The notes under the pieces are model-generated. The model had not been told where the DNA came from, ran no database searches, and worked only from the letters and a program-made list of their open reading frames with translations. From NCBI GenBank assembly GCA_023400985.1, contig JAEXEN010000027.1, forward strand, positions 186,001 to 250,000: a stretch of 64,000 nucleotides of DNA, in the 5' to 3' direction. This DNA is from Bacillota bacterium. GTDB lineage: Bacteria; Bacillota; Clostridia; Christensenellales; CAG-138. Shown here in pieces: positions 6,185 through 16,603 of this stretch; the stretch's first letter is position 1; each line of letters starts with the position of its first letter. The position numbers and the translations under genes were made by a program.

Positions 6185-9100
6185 GTGCTACTGCAAAACA
6201 GGACTTATTTTGGCCTATTGGATGTACCGCTCAATGCTCAGGCGATGGAAACGCACGCCGCCGAGATCGCAGCGCTTCGGACGCGCACGGCGCGGCAAAA
6301 GGAGATCGCAGCTTTCCCGCAGATCGGTACGGACAGGCGCATGCTCAGAGCGCTTTATAAACTCTCGCTCGAAAGATACGAGAAAGCCAAGGAGCTTCCG
6401 CCCGCCGCCGAAAGCCTGCGCGACGAGTTTTACGTTGTGGAAAAAAACATCATCGCCGTGCGAAACGGTTTGGACGAGATCATGGAGGCGCGTCTTCCCG
6501 TGTGTGCCCAAGGGGAATATGTGGGGCTGCCGCATGTTTACCGCATAGCCGCCGCCATGGTGGGGCATAGGGAGGGCCGCGTGGAGGAGGCGCTCCTTAC
6601 GGGTTTTTTGAACGCATTTCAGGGCGTGCGGCCTCTTTCCATGCGCGAGCTTTGGTTGATGCCGAGCATGCTTCGGATCGCGCTTATCAAGCTTCTTGCG
6701 CTCGAGGCGGCGTCCGCCTACGACGCCATCGAGCAGTACGACCGCGCGCAAACGGCACTCGAGCTTCTTTTGAAGCAGCAGCCGGAGCAGAAGCGGGAGG
6801 CGACCTTCGAAAAGCTCGCGCTCGCGAAAAACCCCGCCTGTGCGGATTCTTTGATATGCCGCCTCGAGGAGCGCGACGAGTACGCGGTGCTTGAGACGCT
6901 CACAAACTGCCTTTGCCGCGAGGATGCGGACGCCGAAACGCTCATGACGCGGAATAGGAGCTTGCTTTCGGCCGCCGCCGTGCGCGTGAACAACGCCATT
7001 GCAAGCCTTCGGTTTTTGGATGGGCTAGACTGGCCCTCCCGCTTTGAAAGCTATTCGATCGTGGAGCGCGTTTTGCGCGAGGAAAAAGGGTATGCCGAGA
7101 TGGACGCCGCGACGCGCGCCTACTACCGCACTTCAGCGGAGCGCACGGCCCGGCGGCTCAACGTGGCGGAAACGGTAGTGGCGCGTACCGCCGTGCGCCT
7201 GGCCGAGAACCGCGAGGGGAAGCGCGCGCAGGCGGGATATTACCTTTTCGGCGAGGGGCAAACGGAGCTCTTTTCTTCCCTGCGGCCCGACATGCTTTAT
7301 AAAGGGCTTACGCAAAAAACGCGCCTGACGCTTTTTACTTTGCTCGAGGCGGCGCTTACCGTGCTGCTCGCACTATTCTGTATGCCGCTCGGGGCTGCGG
7401 GGGTACTTTTAAGTCTTATACCAGCGTGGAGCCTTGCCCATTGTGCGGCGGTGTTCGTTTTCTCCCGCACCGTGCCCGTGCGCCGCATCCCGCGTATGGA
7501 TATGCGTGCGGGCGTTGGGCAAGAGCATAAGACCCTCGTCGTGGTGCCCACGCTTATTACGGGCGAGGGCTCGATACGATCAGGTATGGAGCAGCTTGAA
7601 ACGCATTATCTCTCGAACCCTTACAAAAACTGCTTCTTTGCCATATTGGGGGATTTCAAGGACGGGAACGCCGAGGAAAACGAGGGGGAAGAAGAGCTTC
7701 TCAAACTCGCAAGATCCATGACGGCGGCGCTCAACGAAAAATACGCCAAGGGCGCTCCCCTATTCTTTTATCTGCACCGCAGGCGCGAATGGAACCCGCA
7801 CGACGGGGTGTTCATGGGCCGCGAGCGCAAGCGCGGAGCGCTTATGGACCTGAGTAACCTCATCCTGGACGGCAACGGCGAGCCTTTTATTCTGATAAGC
7901 GACCCGCTGCCCAATGATCTGCGTTACTGTCTCACGCTCGACGCGGATACGCTTTTGCCGCGTGAGGCGCTGCTTGAGCTTATAGGCGCTATGGCGCATC
8001 CCTTGAACAGACCCGTTGCCGACCGCTACGGTGTGATACGCGAGGGCTACGGCGTGATCGCGCCGCGCATGCGTTCGCTTGCCTCAGGCGCTGCAAAAAC
8101 GCGCTTCGCGAGGCTTGTATCGGGAGATTTCGGCCTTGACGCCTATTCCGCCGCGGCGGGGGAGTTCTATCAGGACGTATTCGGCGAAGGTGTGTTCGGC
8201 GGTAAGGGCATATTCGATATCGAAGCGTTTCGAAACACACTGACCTACTGGATACCTGACAACGCGGTATTGAGCCACGACCTTCTGGAAGGCTGTTTTT
8301 TAAGGACCGGCTTTATGGGCGACGTGGCGCTTTACGACAGCGAGCCGAGTTCCTTCGTCTCATGGTGGAAGCGGCAGCACAGGTGGCTTCGGGGCGACTG
8401 GCAGTTGATCGCGTTCAGGTCAAGACGGCTCAAAGACGCGTCGGGAACCAAGCTCGAAAACCCTCTAAGTGCGCTTTCCCGCAGGAAGATGACAGGGAAC
8501 ATGGCAAAAAGCCTCGTAATGCCCGCGGTGTTCCTTGCGCTTTTATGTACGCCTTTTACAGGCTTCGGGCTTCATACGGTGCTTGCGCTTCTCGCGCTTT
8601 TGGACGGACTTCTCATCGACTTCATCGTGCTCGTATGCTCCATCTTCGGCAAAAAGGGGCAGGGCGACCCGTCGGGCGCGCTCAGGGAGCAGGCTATGCC
8701 ACTCGCGCGCGCCGCGCTGACGCTCGCGATCCTCCCCTACGCCGCGTATAAGTCGCTCGACGCTGTCATACGCACGCTTTACCGCGTGTACCGCTCGCAT
8801 AAAAACCTCTTGGAGTGGCAGACCGCCGCGCAAAGCGCTTCGCAGAAGCTCGATTCCCTAAAAAGCTATTATCAAACGCTTTGGCTGTGCCCCGCATTCG
8901 GCGCGGCGTTTCTCGCTTTCGTCTTCTTTTCCCGCGCGCCGCTCTTTTGCGTGCTGTTTTGCGCGATCTTTCTAATCGCGCCCTATATCGTGATGCGCCT
9001 TGACCGCCCGTATGAGGCGGAGGGGTTAAACGAGGAGGAAAGCGCGTTCCTCGCCCAAGCCGCCCGCGCCACATGGCGGTATTTTGAAACCTTCTGCGAC

Positions 9101-12100
9101 GAACAAAGCGCGTATCTGCCACCCGATAACTTTCAATCCGCACCGTGGAAAACACCCGTTCGGAACTCTTCGCCCACCAACATCGGCATGGGGATGCTCG
9201 CGTGCGTGAGCGCGTATGATTTCGGCTTTATCGACGCTCGGGAGCTTTTAAAGCGCCTTTCCAATATGCTCGCAAGCGTCGAAGTCTTAGAAAAATGGAA
9301 CGGACACCTTTATAACTGGTACGACCTTACGAATAAAAGCGTGCTTTCGCCGCGCTATGTATCAACGGTAGACAGCGGCAACCTTGCCGCGTGCCTCCTC
9401 ACGGCGGAACAGGCGCTGAATGCGCTCGAAATGGAGGATGCAAAGCCTCTTGCCGCGCGCTGCCGCGCGCTCGCGACCGGAATGGATTTTACCGCGCTCT
9501 ACGACCGCCAAAGGTCGCTCTTCCATATAGGATACGATGCAAGTAACGGCGTACTCTCGAAATCCTGGTACGACCTGCTCGCCTCCGAGGCCCGGCTTAC
9601 GAGCCTTATGGCTATCGCGCTCGGACAGATCGAAAACAAGCACTGGCAGAACCTGGGGCGGCTTTTGACCGTTGCCCCGGGCGGGCGGGCGCTTCTCTCG
9701 TGGGGCGGCACGATGTTTGAATATCTCATGCCCGTGCTCTTCACCGGCAGCATCCCCTTTACATTGCTCGATGAAAGCTGTGCCCACGCCGTGGCGACGC
9801 AACGGGCGTACACGGAAAGCATGCCGTGGGGTATTTCGGAAAGCGGATATTTCGCGTTCGACCGCTCGATGTACTACCAGTACCGCGCGTTTGGCGTACC
9901 GGCCCTGGGCCTGCAGGCGGAGCGGGAGCGCGAAAGGGTGGTGGCGCCTTATGCAAGTGTACTCGCGCTTATGGTAAAGCCCAAGGCGGCGGCGAGTAAC
10001 CTTCTTCGCCTGAAGGAAATGGGCGCGTTTGGGGAATACGGCTTTTTCGAGGCCGTCGATTATACGGAAAACCGCCTTCGCGCGGACGAGGCGTTTACGC
10101 TTGTGAAAAGCTTCATGGCGCACCATCAAGGCATGAGCCTTTGCGCCATAAACAATGTACTTAATGGAAATAAACTGCAAAAGCGCTTCCTGGGCATCCC
10201 GGAAGTTCGCGCAACGCGCGTGCTTCTTGAGGAACGGCGGCCGTCCATGGCCATCACCATACGCGAGTACAAAAGCGGCGTGTATCGCGAGGACGGCGGC
10301 TACAGGGAGGAAAAGCCCCGCGTCAGGACGGTGCGCGGCGGCGGGCAGATACCGGAAACGCAGATGCTTACAAACGGGCAGTACACGGTGTTCTTGTGCG
10401 ACAGTTCGCTTTCGTTCAGTCGTTGCAATGGCGTGATGCTTACGCGATGGCGCAACGACGTGCTACGCTCCGACTCCGGCGTGCATGTGGCCGTGCGCGA
10501 CGGGAAAAACGCGTGGGCGGTCGCCGCCATCCCGTCGGGGCCGAAAGACGGTGAGCTCAAAACCGTTCTCGAGCCGCATAAAGTCAGTTTTATGCGCGAA
10601 GAAAACGAAGTGAAGGCGAACTTGGAGGTGTGCGTTTCCCCGCAGCGAAACGCGGAGGTGCGGCGGCTCACGCTCACAAACGCAAGCAAGGAAGCGCGCG
10701 AGATCGAGGCGGGCATATTCGCGGAGGTGTGTTTGGAACCACAGCGCCGCGATATGGCGCATCCGGGCTTTGGGAAACTCACAGTAAACGCAATGCTCGA
10801 GGACGACGTGCTTTTGTTTGAGAAGCGCGCCTCCGAAAAAAAGGATTTCCGCTACCTTTACTGTATGCTTTTGGGGCCAAGTAAGGCGCGGTGGTGCACC
10901 GACAGGCTCGTGATGCCCGGGCGCGGCAAGAGTATTCTGGAGGCGATGGAGCAGCCGCTCATTGGCAAGGAGAGCGTGGAGCTTCCCGTGGAGCCAGGGA
11001 TATGCGCGCGTGCGACGGCGCAGGTCAAAGAGGGCGGCGCGGCCAGGTTCTATTTCGTAATGGGCTATGCGCCCACCAAAAAGCAGGCGCTCATAGACGC
11101 GCAGGAAATGAAAACGGAGCTTGACGCGAGCTTTGACCTTGCGTGGGCGCACGCAAACAGCGCGCTTCGCTTCGCGTCGCTCACGCGCGGCAAAGCGGAG
11201 CTTTTCGAGCGCATGGCCGCGAAGATACTGCTCGGCCTCCCGCAAAAGCGCGCCTTTGAGCCGCCGGAATGCTGCGGTACGGAGCGTATCTGGCGTTTCG
11301 GCGTTTCGGGCGACGATCCCATCGTGCTTTTTAGCGTAAATAAGCTCACGCAGGCGCGGACGGTCAAGACGCTCGTTGAATTCCACGAATATATGCGCCA
11401 GCGCGGGCTGATCTTCGACCTTGTGCTCATCGGCGAGTATCCGCACGAATACCATAATGAGCTTCGCTCGCGCCTTGAGGACATGTTACACGCGCTCTGC
11501 CGCGACATTTCGGGCGTGCATCTCATCCACGGATTTTCCCTTCCCGCTTCGGACAGGCGATTGCTGCAGGCGCTTTGCACTGTGGAAATCGAAGGCGAAA
11601 GAAGCCTCGACCGCCAGTTTGCGCCGCAATCGGAGCATCGCGTGCAATATAGGACATACAAATTGCGCGCGGGGAGCCGCAGGGCGTTTGCCGAAAAACG
11701 CGGGGAGCTTATGTTCTTTAACGGCCTCGGCGGTTTCGACACGGCGAAGAACGAATATGTGACCGTGCTCAAAAACGGCGAGCATACGCCGCTGCCGTGG
11801 AGCCACATCCTCGCAAATGAGCATTTCGGCACGCTTTTGACGGAAACGGGCGGCGGCTACACATGGTGTGAAAACAGCCGCGAATGTAAGCTCACCCAGT
11901 GGTACAACGAGCCTTTGCGCGATCCCAAGGGAGAAATACTCCTCTTGACCGACGAGGACGACGGCGCGACCTGGGCCGTTACGGCGGGAAAGCTCCAGCA
12001 CGAGGCGGAATGCGCCGTACGCTACGGCTTCGGCTACGCGATATATGAAAGCGCCGCGCAGGAGCTCACGCAGGAGCTTACGGTTTTCGTCGACCCGGAA

Positions 12101-13999
12101 AAGCCTGTGAAGTATGCGCTTTTAAAGCTTCGAAACCCCATGCTTTGCGAAAGAAATCTGCGTGTTCTCTACTGTACCGACTGGGTACTGGGCGACATGC
12201 CCCACCCTGAGGCCGTGTATGTGCACGGGGAAGATAGCCTTTCGCTTGCCAAAAACTGCCGCGCGGACAAAGATACATACGCCTATATCGCCGTTTGCGG
12301 CGAAAAGTGCGAGCACAGCGCCGATCGGTTTCTCGTGCTCAACGGTGGCTGGGACGCGGAGCGCTTCGAAGAAAATACCGCGGCGCGCGCTGGCGGCTTT
12401 TCCGCGCTCCGTGCCTGCGTGAACCTAAAAGGCGGCGAGGAAAAAACGCTGCTGCTTATTATGGGTCATGATTCCTTGGAGAACGCACGGTCCATGGCGC
12501 AATGTACCGTTTCGGAGGCCGAGGAGCGTTTGGAGCGCGTGAAGGAAATATGGAAAGAAAGGCTGTTCGCCGTGCAGGTGAAAACGCCCGACGCGGCGTT
12601 CAACACGATGCTCAACGGCTGGCTATTGTACCAGACGTGGGCGGCCCGCATACTTGCCCGCACGGGCTATTACCAGTGCGGCGGCGCGATAGGCTTCCGC
12701 GACCAACTGCAGGATATGCTTTCTCTTTTAAACACGGATCAAAAACGCGTCAGGGAACATCTTCTTCTTGCGGCCTCGAAGCAGTTTGAAGCGGGCGACG
12801 TGCTGCACTGGTGGCATGCGCCGAGCCGCGGCGTGCGGACGCGCATCAGCGACGACAAGCTTTTCCTGCCCTTCGTGCTCATGGAGTATATGGAGGCTGC
12901 GGGGGATGAGAGCATCCTCGGGGAAAGTGCAAGCTACCTTTCGGATCAGCCCATCCCCGAAGGTTGCAAGGATCTGTACGACGACATGCCGCCATCAGGC
13001 ACTTCGGGCACGATGTATGAGCATTGCGTGCGCGCTCTCGAAAGCGCGCTCACATTTGGGGCGCACGGCTTGCCGCTCATGGGAGGCGGCGACTGGAACG
13101 ACGGCATGGACCTCGTCGGTCATGACAACGGGGAAAGCGTGTGGCTCGGCTTTTTCTTACTCCATATCCTGGAGCGGTTCGCGCCCGTATGCGAAAAGCA
13201 GGGGGATAAAAAACGCGCCAAGCGGTACGAAGAGGCGGCAAAAGAGCTTCGCGGAAACCTGGAAACGCACGGCTGGGACGGCGGTTGGTACCGCCGCGCG
13301 TATTTCTCCGACGGCACGCCGCTCGGGTCGCGCGAAAACGAGCAGTGCTCCATCGACTGCGTATCCCAGTCGTGGGCAGCGATCTGCTCTATGCAAAACG
13401 CGCGTGGGGCGATCGACGCGGCGTCGGGTATGCTCCTTGACGAGGAAAACGGTGTGTATAAGCTTTTAGCGCCCCCGTTCAACCATCCGGAGCGGCAGGT
13501 GGGCTACATAAGCGCCTATTTGCCCGGCGTAAGGGAAAACGGCGGACAGTACACGCACGCCGCGGCGTGGGCGGTATTAGCCGCCTGCAAGCTCCATGAC
13601 CCGGCGCTCGCCAACCGTATTTTCCGCCTTTTGAACCCCGTGGAGCACGGGAACGGCGAGATGCAGCGGCGGCGTTACAAGGCGGAACCGTACGTGGTGG
13701 CGGGGGATGTATACGCCGCGGGCAGGATCGCGGGCCGCGCAGGCTGGACATGGTACACGGGCGCCGCGTCGTGGCTCTACGTGGCGGGACTTGAGCATAT
13801 GCTGGGCGTCAAACGGCGCGGGGACGCGCTTTTGATCTCCCCCTGCACGATATGGGAGGAATATTCGTTCACCTACCGCTTTAAAAGCGCGGAGTATTTC
13901 GTGACGGTAAGGCTCAAGGATACGGGGGAAGCCGAAGCGAGGATACCGCTTGTTGACGACGGGAAGAGGCATGAAGAGGTGGTGGAAGTGAGAAAATGA
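6185..13999 (+). CDS. Cyclic beta-1,2-glucan synthase-like protein (GT84 + glycoamylase-like + GH94)
   Basis: 2604 residues, the size and architecture of NdvB/Cgs proteins. Membrane segments lie at about 380-425, 775-800 and 895-935. Between them a GT84 domain carries TLDADTLLP (~584) and the KRQHRWLRGDWQ motif (~730). A glycoamylase-like domain runs from about 960 to 1330 with HHQGMSL near 1312. The C-terminal half is GH94 (about 1350-2600), with GGGDWNDGMDLVG near 2300 holding the phosphorylase general-acid Asp. Known members polymerise UDP-glucose on a protein primer, control chain length with the GH94 part and cyclise. Cyclic glucans are best known from Proteobacteria, and a secreted linear or cyclic 1,2-glucan is inferred here. 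The GTG start has GGGAGG 9 bases upstream. Its end is 6 bp from the convergent pucR-type gene. Confidence 0.9.
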   Translation: MLLQNRTYFGLLDVPLNAQAMETHAAEIAALRTRTARQKEIAAFPQIGTDRRMLRALYKLSLERYEKAKELPPAAESLRDEFYVVEKNIIAVRNGLDEIMEARLPVCAQGEYVGLPHVYRIAAAMVGHREGRVEEALLTGFLNAFQGVRPLSMRELWLMPSMLRIALIKLLALEAASAYDAIEQYDRAQTALELLLKQQPEQKREATFEKLALAKNPACADSLICRLEERDEYAVLETLTNCLCREDADAETLMTRNRSLLSAAAVRVNNAIASLRFLDGLDWPSRFESYSIVERVLREEKGYAEMDAATRAYYRTSAERTARRLNVAETVVARTAVRLAENREGKRAQAGYYLFGEGQTELFSSLRPDMLYKGLTQKTRLTLFTLLEAALTVLLALFCMPLGAAGVLLSLIPAWSLAHCAAVFVFSRTVPVRRIPRMDMRAGVGQEHKTLVVVPTLITGEGSIRSGMEQLETHYLSNPYKNCFFAILGDFKDGNAEENEGEEELLKLARSMTAALNEKYAKGAPLFFYLHRRREWNPHDGVFMGRERKRGALMDLSNLILDGNGEPFILISDPLPNDLRYCLTLDADTLLPREALLELIGAMAHPLNRPVADRYGVIREGYGVIAPRMRSLASGAAKTRFARLVSGDFGLDAYSAAAGEFYQDVFGEGVFGGKGIFDIEAFRNTLTYWIPDNAVLSHDLLEGCFLRTGFMGDVALYDSEPSSFVSWWKRQHRWLRGDWQLIAFRSRRLKDASGTKLENPLSALSRRKMTGNMAKSLVMPAVFLALLCTPFTGFGLHTVLALLALLDGLLIDFIVLVCSIFGKKGQGDPSGALREQAMPLARAALTLAILPYAAYKSLDAVIRTLYRVYRSHKNLLEWQTAAQSASQKLDSLKSYYQTLWLCPAFGAAFLAFVFFSRAPLFCVLFCAIFLIAPYIVMRLDRPYEAEGLNEEESAFLAQAARATWRYFETFCDEQSAYLPPDNFQSAPWKTPVRNSSPTNIGMGMLACVSAYDFGFIDARELLKRLSNMLASVEVLEKWNGHLYNWYDLTNKSVLSPRYVSTVDSGNLAACLLTAEQALNALEMEDAKPLAARCRALATGMDFTALYDRQRSLFHIGYDASNGVLSKSWYDLLASEARLTSLMAIALGQIENKHWQNLGRLLTVAPGGRALLSWGGTMFEYLMPVLFTGSIPFTLLDESCAHAVATQRAYTESMPWGISESGYFAFDRSMYYQYRAFGVPALGLQAERERERVVAPYASVLALMVKPKAAASNLLRLKEMGAFGEYGFFEAVDYTENRLRADEAFTLVKSFMAHHQGMSLCAINNVLNGNKLQKRFLGIPEVRATRVLLEERRPSMAITIREYKSGVYREDGGYREEKPRVRTVRGGGQIPETQMLTNGQYTVFLCDSSLSFSRCNGVMLTRWRNDVLRSDSGVHVAVRDGKNAWAVAAIPSGPKDGELKTVLEPHKVSFMREENEVKANLEVCVSPQRNAEVRRLTLTNASKEAREIEAGIFAEVCLEPQRRDMAHPGFGKLTVNAMLEDDVLLFEKRASEKKDFRYLYCMLLGPSKARWCTDRLVMPGRGKSILEAMEQPLIGKESVELPVEPGICARATAQVKEGGAARFYFVMGYAPTKKQALIDAQEMKTELDASFDLAWAHANSALRFASLTRGKAELFERMAAKILLGLPQKRAFEPPECCGTERIWRFGVSGDDPIVLFSVNKLTQARTVKTLVEFHEYMRQRGLIFDLVLIGEYPHEYHNELRSRLEDMLHALCRDISGVHLIHGFSLPASDRRLLQALCTVEIEGERSLDRQFAPQSEHRVQYRTYKLRAGSRRAFAEKRGELMFFNGLGGFDTAKNEYVTVLKNGEHTPLPWSHILANEHFGTLLTETGGGYTWCENSRECKLTQWYNEPLRDPKGEILLLTDEDDGATWAVTAGKLQHEAECAVRYGFGYAIYESAAQELTQELTVFVDPEKPVKYALLKLRNPMLCERNLRVLYCTDWVLGDMPHPEAVYVHGEDSLSLAKNCRADKDTYAYIAVCGEKCEHSADRFLVLNGGWDAERFEENTAARAGGFSALRACVNLKGGEEKTLLLIMGHDSLENARSMAQCTVSEAEERLERVKEIWKERLFAVQVKTPDAAFNTMLNGWLLYQTWAARILARTGYYQCGGAIGFRDQLQDMLSLLNTDQKRVREHLLLAASKQFEAGDVLHWWHAPSRGVRTRISDDKLFLPFVLMEYMEAAGDESILGESASYLSDQPIPEGCKDLYDDMPPSGTSGTMYEHCVRALESALTFGAHGLPLMGGGDWNDGMDLVGHDNGESVWLGFFLLHILERFAPVCEKQGDKKRAKRYEEAAKELRGNLETHGWDGGWYRRAYFSDGTPLGSRENEQCSIDCVSQSWAAICSMQNARGAIDAASGMLLDEENGVYKLLAPPFNHPERQVGYISAYLPGVRENGGQYTHAAAWAVLAACKLHDPALANRIFRLLNPVEHGNGEMQRRRYKAEPYVVAGDVYAAGRIAGRAGWTWYTGAASWLYVAGLEHMLGVKRRGDALLISPCTIWEEYSFTYRFKSAEYFVTVRLKDTGEAEARIPLVDDGKRHEEVVEVRK

Positions 14000-14004
14000 C
14001 GTAT

Positions 14005-15171
14005 TCAATGTTCCTGCATGGGTGCATCATTCAACAAATACAAATAAACGGCAAGAAATATCTGTTCATAAAAATCATCTTCCATGTCCAGCAACTCCTT
14101 TGCTTTTTTGATGCGATACCGCACGGTATTGCCGTGCTGAAAAAGCGCGGCTGCCGTTTGGTTGATATCGCCCCGGTTTTTGACGTATGCGATCAGCGTG
14201 GGAAGAAGCGCACCCTGATTCTGTAAATCGTATCTCTGAAGCGCTTCTACAATATCTTTCCCGCAGGCAAATGCAACGCTATCGGAACGTATGCCGAATA
14301 AAAACCGCTGTACGCCAAGCGCTTCATACTCCAGATACGGCTTTGAACGAAGGCGGCAGATGTGGTTGGCCCTCAGACTTTGCATGATCGCCATGTCGTA
14401 GCTTCCGTACGCGTGCGCTATTTTGCCTGTGCCGATGAAACTGTTCTCCGAATGGAGCCCTATGTCCGAGAATCGCTTTAAGATCAGGCGTGCACAGTCC
14501 GCTTCCGGGATCGGATGGTCGGATGAAAACAGAAGCAAAACGCCGTTTTTATATTTAAAAAAGGCGTTGTAAAACCCGTCCTGCAGCCGCGTATACTTTT
14601 CCATCAGGCGATATAAAAGAGAACTATCCTCGAACCATTCTCCTTTCACGGGTGTGGCATAACCCGAGACCACATGCGGTTTCAACATGGAATCGATCTG
14701 GTGTGCGGCTCTCTCTACGGAATAGGGCGATTTTTCTTGTTCGACCATGCCTCTGATTTTTCCTTCGGCGTAGGCATGGTGTTCTTTCAACCGCATATAT
14801 GCATGAACGGCAATGATGATATCTTCCATGTAAGAATTCTTGTACAGGAATACGGGAACCTGCGCGTCGTCAGCAAGCTGGATAAGCGTATGCGGGACTT
14901 CCGAGTAGTACACGGATTTGATTGCCATACCTGAAATCTTTCTTTCAAGCAGATGGGAAAATGCCTCTTGGACGAGCGACGCGTCATCCTTGGCGAAGAA
15001 CAAGGATGTCAAGATAAAATCACCTTCTTTGAAAGAGGAAAAATCCCGGCTGTCCGTTTCGTAATCGAGAATGGTAACGTTTGTAACTTCGCGATGCAGC
15101 CCTTTTTGTCCGGCGATCCATTGGAACCCCGCCAGTTGGTCCAAAGTCAAAATTTCTTCTACCCGCAACAT
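14005..15171 (-). CDS. PucR family transcriptional regulator
   Basis: 388 residues. The N-terminal PucR domain (about 1-120, VEEILTLDQLAGFQWIAGQ) and C-terminal HTH_30 helix-turn-helix (about 330-385, NRGDINQTAAALFQHGNTVR) are both clear. Family members control purine, amino-acid or GABA use, often of an adjacent gene. The gene diverges from the yitT-like gene with 133 bp between them, so that gene is the first candidate target. No effector can be deduced. Confidence 0.9.
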   Translation of the reverse strand: MLRVEEILTLDQLAGFQWIAGQKGLHREVTNVTILDYETDSRDFSSFKEGDFILTSLFFAKDDASLVQEAFSHLLERKISGMAIKSVYYSEVPHTLIQLADDAQVPVFLYKNSYMEDIIIAVHAYMRLKEHHAYAEGKIRGMVEQEKSPYSVERAAHQIDSMLKPHVVSGYATPVKGEWFEDSSLLYRLMEKYTRLQDGFYNAFFKYKNGVLLLFSSDHPIPEADCARLILKRFSDIGLHSENSFIGTGKIAHAYGSYDMAIMQSLRANHICRLRSKPYLEYEALGVQRFLFGIRSDSVAFACGKDIVEALQRYDLQNQGALLPTLIAYVKNRGDINQTAAALFQHGNTVRYRIKKAKELLDMEDDFYEQIFLAVYLYLLNDAPMQEH

Positions 15172-15242
15172 ACGTTCACCTGCTTTGTAAACCGTAACAA
15201 CATTTTTGTCTGAGAATTGTAACCTGCGCCAATCGCACCGGA

Positions 15243-15272
15243 TTGCAGCCGCCCCTGCGTTTCCGCTATAAT
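15243..15272 (+). promoter_or_regulatory. Candidate sigma-A promoter of the yitT-like gene
   Basis: TTGCAG at 15243-15248 and TATAAT at 15267-15272 are separated by 18 bp, placing the start of transcription about 25 bases before the GTG at 15305. It lies in the divergent region shared with the PucR-type regulator. Confidence 0.6.
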
Positions 15273-15304
15273 GATCATCGGCAGCGTAGCGGAAGGGAGG
15301 TAAC

Positions 15305-16168
15305 GTGGTGTTCAGACAGGGACAAAATAAACAAATTCAAATCGCATTTGACATTTTATATGATATTTTTGGCAGTATCCTCTATGCTGCCGGTGTCTGC
15401 ACGTTTGCATCGGCGGCAGAATTCGCACCCGGCGGGATTGCCGGTCTTGCCGTGATCCTTTATCATTTTCTTCATGTGCCGATCGGTGTGGGGATGATTC
15501 TTATGAACATTCCCGTTATTTTGCTATGTTATAAAACGCTCGGAAAGGCCTTCTTGCTGAAATCCTTTAAAACGATGGCAATTTCCGCGTTTATTATGGA
15601 TGTCATATTCCCGATGATACCCGTTTATCAGGGGGACAGGTTGATTGCGGCTTTGTTTGCGGGTGCGCTGACAGGCGTCGGCCTATCGCTTATTTATACG
15701 AGAGGGTCGTCGACCGGCGGCACGGATTTTTTGATCCTGAGTCTGCAAAAGAAAATCCCCCATATGTCCGTAGGCAGCATATCCATGCTGACGGACGGAT
15801 CCGTTCTCATCCTCAGCTGGGCGGCGTTCGGGCGCGTGGACGCAGTGCTGCAAGGGATTGTGATGACGGTAATTTGTGCGCTTGTGGTAGACAAAATGCT
15901 TTATAGCTTCGGCGCCGGCAAGATCACCGTGGTTATTACGGAAAAAGGGGAGGATATCGCGCGGGATATCGGTTCGGAAGTAAAGCGCGGCGTCACCATT
16001 GTGAAAGCGATCGGCTCCTACACGGGGGAAGCGCGGAAAATGTTGATGTGCGCCTGTTCCAAATCCGAATCTGCTCGTGTTCGCGGCATTGTGCGGCGTC
16101 ACGACAGCTCCGCCCTTATTTTGTTTTGCCCAATGGATGAAGCATATGGCTTGGGGTTTCGCGATTAA
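15305..16168 (+). CDS. YitT family membrane protein (DUF161 + DUF2179)
   Basis: 287 residues. Five or six hydrophobic segments occupy about 20-185, including the glycine-rich GVCTFASAAEFAPGGIAGL and YTRGSSTGGTDFL motifs typical of YitT. A soluble DUF2179 domain follows at about 205-280 (KITVVITEKGEDIARDI). Function of the family is unknown; DUF2179 resembles small-molecule or PII-like sensory folds. The start is GTG-GTG behind GGAAGGGAGG at 15291-15300. The 3' end overlaps the convergent sseB-like gene by 4 bp. Confidence 0.9.
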   Translation: MVFRQGQNKQIQIAFDILYDIFGSILYAAGVCTFASAAEFAPGGIAGLAVILYHFLHVPIGVGMILMNIPVILLCYKTLGKAFLLKSFKTMAISAFIMDVIFPMIPVYQGDRLIAALFAGALTGVGLSLIYTRGSSTGGTDFLILSLQKKIPHMSVGSISMLTDGSVLILSWAAFGRVDAVLQGIVMTVICALVVDKMLYSFGAGKITVVITEKGEDIARDIGSEVKRGVTIVKAIGSYTGEARKMLMCACSKSESARVRGIVRRHDSSALILFCPMDEAYGLGFRD

Positions 16169-16575
16169 ACGTATTCTAAACTTGCCTCTAAGAGAGCTCC
16201 CGTCTTCATAAGTTCCTCCCGGCGCAAGAGCGCGGGCGTGCCGAACGGGTCGATCAGGAGCCCCCCGAACTCCGTTCCGTTCTTTATAACGATATGCCTG
16301 AGAAGCGCAAAAGGCAGAGCCTCCGTTTCCCCTTTGGCAAAAGGCCACTTTGCCAGCTCGTGCCTTATGGAAAAAACGGGCAGCAGCGCTTCGCCTTCCG
16401 CGGTATTTAGCAGCATAAGTCCGCCGTCCTCGGGATTTTTTATTACAAAAAACTCCGCAGCTTCAAGCGCCTCCGTAAAGCGGCGCCTGTTTTCCTCCGA
16501 AGGCTTCCCGTGCAAACGCTCTATGTAATGCATCAATTCCATACCGGGTTCAAAGTTACGAAGCTTTTCATTCAT
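16165..16575 (-). CDS. SseB family protein
   Basis: 136 residues from the ATG at 16575 (MNEKLRNFEPGMELMHYIER). The SseB N-terminal fold is recognisable in AEFFVIKNPED, GLMLLNTAEGEALLPVFSI and GTEFGGLLIDPFG. The family is linked to serine sensitivity in Escherichia coli and otherwise uncharacterised. It begins 28 bp after the rocD stop and is probably in the same cobalamin-controlled transcript. An upstream in-frame ATG at 16665 would overlap rocD and has no support. Confidence 0.8.
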   Translation of the reverse strand: MNEKLRNFEPGMELMHYIERLHGKPSEENRRRFTEALEAAEFFVIKNPEDGGLMLLNTAEGEALLPVFSIRHELAKWPFAKGETEALPFALLRHIVIKNGTEFGGLLIDPFGTPALLRREELMKTGALLEASLEYV

Positions 16576-16603
16576 CGGCAATTTGTCCTCAAACACAACC
16601 TGT

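Noticed and set aside
10463..11455. 330-codon minus-strand frame inside the glucan synthase gene
   Set aside because: Shadow frame of the GH94 region; the plus strand encodes conserved motifs.
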